This document shows positions 36,901 to 48,900 of a stretch of DNA of 64,000 nt, in pieces. Position numbers and translations under genes: made by a program. Every line of letters starts with the position of its first letter. Positions within the stretch are counted from its first letter, which is position 1. This DNA is from Mimachlamys varia (taxonomy: Eukaryota; Mollusca; Bivalvia; Pectinida; Pectinidae), in assembly GCA_947623455.1 (NCBI GenBank), contig OX392536.1, positions 12,147,282-12,211,281 on the forward strand, written 5' to 3'. The notes beneath the pieces are model-generated. The model saw only the letters and a program-made list of their open reading frames with translations. It was not told where the DNA came from and ran no database searches.

Positions 36901-39900
36901 TTAGTCCATTGTTGATATTTACCGTATTTGCCCTCTATCAGGGGCCTACATAAGTCAATTATTTATATTTAGCGTATTTTCCCTCAAACAGGGGCCTACA
37001 TAAGTCCATTATTTATATTTACCGTATTTGCCCTCTAACAGGGGCCTACATAAGTCTATTATTTATGTTTACCGTATTTTCCCTCTATCACGGGCCTACA
37101 TAAGTCCATTATTTATATTTACCGGATTTTCCCTCTATCACGGGCCTACATAAGTCCATTATTTATATTTACCGTATTTGCCCTCTAACAGGGGCCTACA
37201 TAAGTCCATTATTTATGTTTACCGTATTTTCCCTCTATCACGGGCCTACATAAGTCCATTATTTATATTTACCGTATTTGCCCTCTGACAGGGGCCTACA
37301 TTAGTCCGACAGTAGCCTTCCTGGTGACTGGCTCTACGTCTTGTTACCTCAGTTGGCATTCCAGCCTCTTCATATACGGTAAGTTAACTGGTCCATCAAA
37401 CAAAACGCTGATATCAAACATCAGATGTTTAAAATTGATAGTTATCAATTATCTAATTTAGTAACGATGTTTAACATATTCTTATAAAGTGTGATACAGC
37501 TTGTATAAATCATGTGTGATAATTCTATTCAATATCGATGGAGTGACCCCATGTGAGATATGTCGGAAGGTGTCTTGTACTACGTTTCCTGTTTCTTTTT
37601 TATCCCGATATACCTCTTGTTGTCGGTACACACGAGGGTATCTTGTGTTACGTTTTCGGTTTGTTTAGGTTTTTCTTTTATCGCAATACACTTCTTGTTG
37701 TCGGTATCGGTACACACGAGGGTGCTTGATGCTACGTTTCCGATTTGTTACGGATTTTCTTTTATCGCGATACACTTCTTGTTGTCGGTATCGGTACACA
37801 CGAGGGTGCTTGATGCTACGTTTCCGATTTGTTACGGATTTTCTTTTATCGCGATACACTTCTTGTTGTCGGTACACAGGGAGGTGTTTGGTGCTACGAT
37901 TCTGACTTGTTTGGGATTTTCTTTTATTGCGATTGACTTCTTGTTGTCGGTACACAGGAAGGTGTTTGGTGCTACGATTCTGACTTGTTTGGGATTTTCT
38001 TTTATTGCGATTGACTTCTTGTTGTCGGTACACAGGGAGGTGTTTGGTGCTACGATTCTGACTTGTTTGGGATTTTCTTTTATTGCGATTGACTTCTTGT
38101 TGTTGGTACACAGGAGGGTGTTCGGTACTACTTTCCGTCCGTTCGCTTAGTTTAAGTTTTGATGCACGTTTTATTAGTATATTCGAATCCCAATATTTGG
38201 TATGAATGTTCCCATGTGGTTTTTAAACCTTGGTATATATTCATTTAATAAAAAAAATCATTTATTTCTATTCTTCAACATTTTGGGGATTTCACATTTA
38301 GTTAATTCAACCACAAGTCAAAACGTTCCTGATTACTTTCTTTAGGCAGTATACCAGTAACAAAAACTCTATTAATTTCATTAAATGTGAATAGCATACT
38401 GAGGACAAACACTTTTCGTAACAAAAGCATCAACGTTAGCTTTTTATATCACTTAACCATGACACTGACTATCAAACCAATACAATTAGTGTATTGTGTC
38501 AGACGGGCGTATATTGCATACATTTGTGGTGCTCTTGTTTTTATACTGATTGCCTCCAATGGATTTTTTGTGATCTAGTAATCCAGCGGGTGTTTTGTGC
38601 TACGTTCCCCGTTTTTAAGGCAGTGGATTAATTATGATCTAGTTATCCGGAAGGTGTTTTGTGCTACGTTTACTGTTTTTAAGGCAACGGATTAATTGTG
38701 ATCTAGTAATCCGGAAGGTGTTTTGTGCTACGTTTCCTGTTTTTAAGGCAGTGGATTTATTGTGATCTAGTAATCTGGAATTTGCTTTGTGCTACGTTCC
38801 CCGTTTTTAAGGCAGTGGATTAATTGTGATCTAGTAATCCGGAAGCTGTTTTGTGCTACGTTCTCTGTTTTCAAGGCGATGGATTTATTGCGATCTATTA
38901 ATCCGGAAGTTGTTTTGTGCTATGTTCCCATTTTTTATCGCGACGGATTCCTTGTGGTCTGGTACTCAGGGGAGTGTTTGATGTTACGTGTCCTGTGGAT
39001 TATTTCGATTATTATGTGGTCTGTCTGTCCACTCTAGGTGGATGAGGGGTGACCCGGTCACTTGTGTTATTATGTGGTCTGTCTGTCTACTCTAGGTGGA
39101 TGTTGGGTGACCTGGTCACGTGTGTTATTATGTGGTCTGTCTGTCCACTCTAGGTGGATGTGGGATGACCTGGTCACTTGTGTTATTATGTGGTCTGTCT
39201 GTCCACTCTAGGTGGATGTGGGGTGACCTGGTCACTTGTGTTATTATGTGGTCTGTCTGTCCACTCTAGGTGGATGTGGGGTGACCTGGTCACTTGTGTT
39301 ATCATGTGGTCTGTCTGTCCACTCTAGGTGGACGTGGGATGACCTGGTCACTTGTGTTATTATGTGGTCTGTCTGTCTACTCTAGGTGGATGTTGGGTGA
39401 CCTGGTCACGTGTGTTATTATGTGGTCTGTCTGTCCACTCTAGGTGGATGTGGGATGACCTGGTCACTTGTGTTATGATGTGGTCTGTCTGTCTACTCTA
39501 GGTGGATGTGGGGTGACCTGGTCACTTGTGTTATCATGTGGTCTGTCTGTCCACTCTAGGTGGACGTGGGATGACCTGGTCACTTGTGTTATTATGTGGT
39601 CTGTCTGTCCACTCTAGGTGGATGTGGGGTGACCTGGTCACTTGTGTGGTTCCTGGTAATATACGACACCCCCGCTAAGCACCCCGGTATCGGAGACCAG
39701 GAGCGACTGCTGTTTGAAGAGGAGGGGCCGAGCCACAGAGGAGGAAACAGACAAGTAGTAAGTATATACCGAAACTTTCTTCTTACAAAGGTTATTTCCT
39801 GTTTAAACTTTATTTTGTTATAAAAAAACAAACATTTAAAGTGACGTTTGCGGTAAGGCAGAATTGACATAAAGAGGCTGTATGACATCCCTATGTAAAC

Positions 39901-42900
39901 ATTGGTAACTCATAACGAGGCTGTATGACATCCCTATGTAAACATTGGGAACTCATAATGTGGCTGCATGGCATCCCTACGTAAACATTGGTAACTCATA
40001 ACGAGGCTGGATGACATCGCTTTGTAAACATTGGTAACTCATAACGAGACTGTATGACATCCCTATGTATACATTAGTAACTTACAGGAGATATTAATTT
40101 TGAAGTGCAAGCAAAATGTCCTTTTTGGTGAAGCACGGTTTAAATGGCCATGAAAACTATGCAAGAAGTTCAGGCATCACATGCTTTCAAAAGAAATCAT
40201 TTCTCTTCCGAAATAAAATGAATGTTTATAATCCCTGCAGGCTTACAGTATACCATGGCGGAGTATATTAACGAGTTTGCCGATGTACGCTATCATTGTT
40301 GGCAGCTTTTGCCGGAACTGGATCTTCGCTTTGATTCTAACGGAGCTTCCTCTCTACTTCAATGATGTGTTCTCACTAAGCATAGATGAGGTACGTCTAT
40401 GTATTGTAATACAATCATATCGTAACATGATAACATCATGTTCATATGATAAGATTTAACTTGTAAAAGGAATCACCGTAACACACTATATCAATGTCAG
40501 AAAGATATTTAACACTACCAATAGGTTAGTGCATTTACGTGTGACGTTTAAATGAATAAACTCTCCACTAGTAGATATACTATATATCCTACCAAAGTTA
40601 CCCCATTTAGCAACTGAAAATGTTTTATATCATGGAAATGACAACGATGCTAATATAGACATTGAACAGAGTTTTTATTGCGTCCACGGTTGTATAAATG
40701 CAGTGCGATACATATATTTTAAGTGTAAATGGCATTCATACAAATGTTCCACCGTAAACGCAATAAAATCTATACACAATATAGGATATCATAAACGTCA
40801 TACTGCAGACTTTTATAAAACTTAAAAATATATTCTATGATTAAAACAAACTTTTATGTCGCTTCAACTTTAAATATTTCTGTTTTTACTTTGCTCTACC
40901 TCAATAAAAATCCCTTTGTCTCCCCGTGAAGATTGTGGGTCATGCGCATTTTTGTCCAAGGCGAAATCACACGAGTACTACACATGTGGAAGAACTGTTT
41001 TAAATGTCACCGAATATATAAGGATTGTACCTCATTTTGACTGCGTATACGGTAGTATGCCCGCAGTTGGCAACGAACATATTCTACGGTGCGCGTTAGC
41101 GCTCCATAGTGAATATGTTCGTTGCCAACTGCGGGCGTACTACCGTATATGCAGTCAAAATGAGGTGCAATCCTTATATTTACATCATTATTATTTTTAA
41201 GTGCTGTACGAAGAAAAAAACATTCGAAGCGGATTGCTAAGGTGGTAACTACGATGGCCGTGGTTCCTAAGATAATATAGTCTCATTGAATTTCATCAAT
41301 ATATTGTTAAGTTTAAAAATTACAAGGTGAACAATACTATTTTTCTTCATTACACCATTTGTATATTTGGTATAAGATAATATTACAAGCATTTAGAATA
41401 TATTTCTTCATTTATAATGGTCGTTATGTACACGCATTGACACAGTGATCTGGTTGTGACGGGGTCCGACGTCAGACGTCACAAATATTCCTGAGATTCT
41501 TGGTTTAATTGATGATTGTGCGAAATGTGATCTGCCACATCAGTCGATTAACGTGATACAGACATTGGTTAAGTTAACGATTATATAAGGATTGAGTGTC
41601 AATTTTGTTGCTTTCAAGGGCTGATGACGGGTACAGTTCACTTCGTTTGCACGAGGTTCACTTCCATTAAATCATTAAATCCAACATTGCCCCGTTGTTA
41701 ACATTTTGCATTTCCAGTCGGGTCTAGGGTGCGCTTTACCTTGTGTTTCGAGGGCTGCAAGGAGGGTTTAGTAAATAAAGTTTCATTTTGTGTCTCAAAC
41801 TCTAATACTTGATTATTTTAGTTTATTGTAAACTATACGCTAGTGCAGCTTTAAATATAATCATTTCATACGCCATAATGTTATGTGGTTTACTATTAAC
41901 ACTTGACGCTTTGTAGGCAACAGTTTTCTATCAGTTTCCAGTATCGAAACATAATTACCCATATCAACAAAATAACTTCCATAGCTCTGTAAAAATAGAT
42001 AGCATAGTTAGAAACTCCAGCCTTTTTAGAACACTCAGTACTTCGATTGATACAACGTATCATTGTGTCCCCGTAGCAAGTTCGAGGAGATATAGAAGAC
42101 CACTCTTTCGTAAATAAATGTTCGTTTCATTCTCTGTCAGCCATTACTGTACCGAATTCACGAAACTTCATACGATTGTTTGGTACATGTATGGCATCAC
42201 CTTTAATAGTCCTCGTTTCACTTTCTGCGTTGAAGGTCAAAATCAATGTTACTATCAACACTGTCATCGTTCTAGCGTCTTTTTTCCTAAATGGCATTTT
42301 CAAACATTTGATGTCATATAAGCAATGATAATTCCTTTAACTGATGTAGTCAGCGGAGCAGTCGTTAATACACTTTTTCCTTATATATATGGCGCACACT
42401 CGGTGGATATGAAGACATCATGATCACATGTGATGCCCTGTATTCGCCTTTAATATACCTTTAAAACTTAAAACAAAGTTTAGACGTATTTAGCCTTTTG
42501 TTTACAAAACAAAGTTAACAGGTTTAGTTGTACATTTGATGATATTTCGCTTACAACACTGATAAACACTTTTGGTGATATATATAAGATGTGTATCTAG
42601 TATTGGTTAAAGGAAATATTGCCGTATATGTCATACCAAGGAAACAGAAAATTATTGCAATTATTGCTTAAAGCGACTAAATATAAAGTGATTCGCGCGG
42701 TTATACTGTCAACTACGATCAATTTGGACACATTTTATGGGATTGAAATTTCGTGTATCTTTGCTGTTGTTTGGTCGAATTGGTCACATGGTCTGCCACG
42801 GGAATAAATAACAGCTTTAGGTATTTATTACATATATTGGCTGACGCTTTGACTACGTCGAATTTTTGTGATAAACTTTCTTACAATGAGAGTTTTAAAA

Positions 42901-45900
42901 TCATTTTTTGGACAGTGATTTTCACCATTATTGTCCATGTAAATATTAAATCAGCAACAGAACTGTGTTAAAAAAACATATCATTACTTGCTGAAGTTTT
43001 CGTTATTTGTATTTACATTTTGATAATATTTTCTTACACTTTATTAAAATTTATTGAATATGTTAAAACCACATATCAAATATTGACAGCAATGAAATTG
43101 ATGACGTTGCAACAGGAAATGCAGTCATAGTCGTATAAGACCATTTGCCTGCGCAATGCAATAACAATGGATGGATGCCGATACAAATGTTAATGATTAG
43201 TATATGTACATTGTAGTTCTATAGCAGTTTACCCAGTATAGCATGTCTCATTGCTGGCGGGGAGTAACGCTGGTTCAGCAAGTGACACGCTATATTTAAC
43301 ATTCAAAATAAATAGTGTTAAAAATGCCTATTTACACACAGGGTATTTCAATTAAAAGGTACAGTTCAGTCCTCAGATACATTCGTTTGATGGTGACATT
43401 CTATGAGTAATATATATCTGATGGTACGAATTTACAGATCGGTTGGAGAACGGCTATACCGGAAATATTTATGACGATAGTAACCGTCACAGGGGGAGTC
43501 CTTGTGGACAAGTTGATAAAGTCCCGGAAGTGTGGAATTACTACCACTATAGGGCGGAAACTGGCGCAATGTAGCGGTAGGTATCGTAAACATTTTTATA
43601 AATAGATATACAGTGTATAAAGATACGTTACAACACCTTGTAGTAGTATCATCTCACAACATTATGAGAATCATCAAATAGCTACATTGTTCGTCACGAT
43701 TGGTCTCGTATCAAATGCTTTTAGTGTTGAATTTGAAGACAAATAATCTGTCATATAATCATGCTCATTGAATTTTTTAGGGTTTGGAATTGAAGCAATT
43801 TGCTTCTTTGCGCTGGCTACTCTAGGCAAAAGTACAGAAGATAAGAGTACAGCTGTCCTTCTCCTGTGCGTTGGTGTAGGCTTCAGCGGACTGGCTATAT
43901 CAGGTAGACATTCGGATTAGATGTATTCAGTTGTTTATGCTATTTGTGAAATGTATGTAAAAAATCAAAAAAAAAATCACAAAGCTTCCAAAATCGAGAT
44001 ATTGATACCAAAAAATTAATTTGAGCATTACTTCAGGGGGTTTAAGACAGCTTCTACAGATTGATAATCGGCACACAGCCGAACATTTTTAGGACTGCAG
44101 TATGTCATTTTGAAATGTTTTAATTGTCATTTTATTGTATTGGACGTGTACATTATTTGATAGAATGATATATATTGCGACGTTAACGTGGTCTCTGATT
44201 TGAAGGGCGATATATCGAATGTTAATACCTACTACTCTGCGACAAAATGATATAATTATAGTCTAAAGCTTATTCAAATTACATACCCGGAGTTGATTTT
44301 CTCTGTTCTACGCGGTTGGATAACATACATGTACTAGGTAGGTAACATACATGTACTAGGTAGCTTCATTCACGTGTATTGAGATGGATCTTACAACTAG
44401 GCCAATTTGAGAAGGGGTTTCTCTTACAACTAAGCCAAGGTGAGAAGGGGTTTCTCTTACAACTAGGCCAAGTTAAGAAGGTTTTCTCTTACAACTAGGC
44501 CAATTTGAGAAGGGGTTTCTCTCACAACTAGGCCAAGTTAAGAAGGGGTTTCTCTTACAACTAGGCCAAGGTGAGAAGGGGTTTCTCTTACAACTAAGCC
44601 AAGGTGAGAAGGGGTTTCTCTTACAACTAAGCCAAGGTGAGAAGGGGTTTCTCCTACAACTAGGCCTGGGTGAGAAGGAGTGTCTCTTACAACTAGGCCA
44701 AGGTTAGAAGGTTGTTTTTTTCTTACAACTAAGCCGAGGTGATAAGGGGTTTCTCTTACAACCAGGCATGTGTGAGAAGGGGTTTCTCTTACAACTAAGC
44801 CAAGTAAAAAGGGGTTTCTCTTACAACTAGGCCAAGTTGAGAAGGGGTTTCTCTTACAACTAAGCCGAGGTGAGAAGGGGTTTCTCTTACAACTAGGCCT
44901 GGGTGAGAAGGAGTGTCTCTTACAACCAGGCATGTGTGAGAAGGGGTTTCTCTTACAACTAAGCCAAGTGAGAAGGGGTTTCTCTAATTATTACATGTAG
45001 ACCGAGGTTGGATGGGATTTCTCTTACAACTAGGCATGTGTGAGAAGGGGTTTCTCTTACAACTAGGCCTAAGTACATAAGAAAGGGTTTCTCTTATTAC
45101 TACATATAGGCCATGATGAGAAGGGGTTTCTCTCACAACTAAGCCAAGTTGAGAAGGAATGTCTCTTACAACTAGGCCAAGTTGAGAAGGGGTTTCTCTA
45201 ACAACTACGCCAAGTGAGAAGGGGTTTCTCTTATTATTACATGTAGACCGAGGTGTGATGGGGTTTCTCTTACAACTAGGCATGTGTGAGAAGGGTTTCT
45301 CTTACAACTAGGCCTAGGTACATGAGAAAGGTTTTCTCTTACTACTACATATAGGCCAAGTTGAGAAGGGGTTTCTCTTACTACCACAACTAGGCCTAGG
45401 TGAGAAGGAGTTTCTCTTACAACTAGGCCTAGGTGAGAAGGGGTTTCTTTTACAACTTGGCCAACAGTTTCAAACCATCATCAATCAGATTGTATGATAA
45501 AGGATATTAGATCAGGTAAGATTACAGGTAAAGAATTCAACAATTTATTGAAATGTCTACTTAGTTATATATATACTTACCCCAACACACAGACATTACT
45601 GTAAACAAACACAATATTCACAACTTCACACAGAGACGGGTATTCAGGAAAATCATCTGTAACAAGGTCTACTGCCTTACAATCCAGCAACCATCTTTTA
45701 CTATTGAATCACGCATTATCATAAAATGTACCTCACATGTTCCTTCTGAAATTAGATTTATTCTTTACTTGAAAGAAATGTGCCACCACTGTCTGCGTTT
45801 CTCCCCGTATTTAGAATTGCAACAGTTTTGCTGCACATGGCATGTCTTTCTAAACTCTCCGTAACTATTCTCAAGATCAAAGATTCGGGCCCCAAGTCTA

Positions 45901-48900
45901 TTTAGATCAGAATGTCTTTCCAGGGGTTGAAATGAAGGGTGACCATCTGGCCCCAGGATCATGAAACAATCTTAGACTTAAGATTGTGCTTTTCCAATCA
46001 TAAATGACGTTAATTTACGAAACGTTAATCGTGATTGACTTAGTCAAAACTTAAAACAAAAGACTCAAGGTTGTTTCATAATCCTGGAGCCAGATCTTTT
46101 AGAGTAATTGAATGATGTTGTTAACCATGGAATAAAACGGAAAACTATAAAGATGTATGTTAACATTAAAGCATTTAACAGCATTCCGTTCTATGTTATG
46201 GTCCTACGTTTAATTACACGGAAAAGGATTGCAGACAAAATGAATAACAAGCTAACTGATTCTTTGTCTCAATGCCGTTCCATGCTATAGAACTACAACA
46301 CGGAACAGAGTGGTGTTTAATACCTATATTTCCCGTTGGTTTTGATAATAATTCTATGAAAATATACATTTGTATTTTACATTTGTTTTAAAAATTAAAG
46401 GTAAATTTCTAATAAGCGGAACAGCCAACAGACAGTATCGACCAGCTATCTCCAATGTTATGATTATGATGTCACAATAAATATGACGCCATAATTTTTA
46501 GTTTCAATAATACGCCTCTTATTTAGGGAAAATGTATACATGTATAAGATGTGTTTATCATTTCAGGTTATCAAGTAAATCCACTGGACCTTGCCCCTCA
46601 ATACTCGAGTATCCTTACTGGTCTGTCGAGATGTGGCGCTCTGGGAGCAATTCTGAGTACTGCAATAACGGCTGAAATTAGAGGTTCAACAGGGGTGAGT
46701 TTTACTTACTGTAGGGACAGAAGAATTTATTTGATAATGATAATCATAATACAAATTTAAGGTTTTTTATAAACCGTTTCATAACAACCTATAGGTGGTC
46801 TCAAAGCGATTAGCAAAGTATATCGCCAAAGGATACAACACAAGTACCGGAGCCGGGACTCGAACTCGTAACCTTTCGATCACGAGCCCGGCGTCCTACC
46901 ATTAGACCACCATGCCTCCTAAATTCGATTAACTTATTTATCAAATCTATATTTGATTTATAAATTTACAAGGTATAGGCTTAATCAGTGCATACGCAAT
47001 TGGAATAGGCAGAACAATCAATGAAGGAATGAAATGGGTTAAATCTAATGATTAAAATAACTTGGGTATCGGAGACTTAATATTTCCAAAAAGTCAACAT
47101 TCCTATATTTTACTGTATTTTTTTTGCTGCAGCTATTTCTTGTCCCTAAGTTAATTTTGAAAAGTATGGAGATAAACGAGGATCTCGAGCACACTTCAGC
47201 CACAAATGTATGATTAATCGATTGTACATTAATGAATATTAATATTATATACTTATACAGTACATGTAAAGGGTGTCCTGCATCTTGAAAGGGGGTTTAT
47301 TTAGAAGCCATAACTCAAAATAAAACGAAGGGAAGTGTGTAGTCTATATAAGTTTTGTCTAAAATAAGTAAATTTATAAAGAAAATTATTGAGAAAATAT
47401 AACACATTGAAAATTTCTTAAAATATAGTTGCCCAACACAACTCTTTGATGTACATGTAATTCTACGTTTTATTCAAATATGCTTTGGATTATTATTAAA
47501 TTTTTGTCATTTATCATTCTTTTATACAATGTATATACCTGTTAAGTTATCACATTCTTTAAAAAACATGTTACTATGTTAATGTTTATGCTCATTAGTG
47601 TGTTTTCCAATCTTTTGGTCCCTAACATCACTAAAAGTCCTAGGAATACGAAACAGCTGCATGATGCAGTATAATTTTTTTTCGGCATACCGTAGCTATG
47701 ACTAAATTTAAAAGGTGCAGCATATGTGTGTGTTACGTCATCTTTAATGATAGGTGGTGGTAGATTCTGCTGGTGGATTTTTTAGTCCCCGAGATTTGCT
47801 GGAGCCTCCGGAGTCACAGTTAATCTCATTTGAATAGTGGCACGGTACATAATATACACATTTTCGTAGTACACGATTTGAAATTATACAGAACTAATCT
47901 AATTTTACTTCTTAATATATAATTGAAAGGGGTTTAACGCACCTGACCCTTCTGATTCTACATTGATTTAGAAATTTTAGATTCAAACCTTTTGGCCCCT
48001 AGCATCACCGTACAGTCCTAGAAGGACGAAACAGCTGTATGACGCAGTTTAATTCATTTTTTTGGCATGCGGTTTCGTCGATGAAGCAGAAGACGCTTCC
48101 TCTTCCGGAACACCTGGTCTTATTATCTTAAATTTTAACAAGGGTGTTCATGTAGATCTTTACTTTGTTCATTGTCTCCAGTTAAATCGATTTTGAGTTC
48201 GGATTATGGTTTTGTTGACGCCTCGGTATTCTCTGATTTGTTTTTCGGCATACTGTACAATGTATCTATTACTAAATTAAAAAGGTGCAGCATAATTATG
48301 TGTGTGTTACGTCATCTTTGAAAACAGAAAATGATATTCGTAATATACCGTATCCTATTCGGTGCATCCAAAAATTACGTTCGGTCAAAGAGTCCCCGCC
48401 CCCCCCCCTTTTGGTTCGCATGCAATTTCAAAGTAACGGAACACCTTTAAACATACCAGGGTCAACATACCATTGTAGGTCATTCTGATTTTATTTAAAT
48501 GTGGTTGTTTCAAGAATTTTGTGGTCAAGACACGAGATAAATCGTTTATTTATATAGATTTTTGATGTTGATCAGTCAAAGCTAAGGGTCACAGATCTTA
48601 CTCCACCACGTTGCGTACACAAAAAAGGTCCACTGATTATATGCTGTTACCGGTACATATTGATGGGTATATATATCTTGTCCTTATTATGTCAAATTGA
48701 TATGCATGTGGTTCTACATCTCCCAAAATGCATCCTCCTTCCTCTATTAATTTTATTTTATATTTGCATGGTATTTTAACTAAGTAGACTATTAGAAATT
48801 GTGTCACTGATTGACTGATTGGGCTTTAAAAGCCATGCACCACCCGACATTTTAAGCAATGCAATAATGTATAAATACATCACAGACCGGAACTACAATA

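Noticed and set aside
37560..38150. 196-codon frame with hydrophobic repeats (FSFIAIHFLLSVH)
   Set aside because: It lies inside SLC17 intron 5 on a 78-bp tandem repeat. The membrane-like look is a result of the T-rich unit; there is no start or stop context or splice site.
44538..45387. Minus-strand frames of repeated CKRNPFSPRP
   Set aside because: They are translations of the 33-bp intronic minisatellite.
46843..46917. Functional tRNA gene
   Set aside because: A and B boxes are present, but the acceptor and anticodon stems do not pair well, so it is listed only as tRNA-like.
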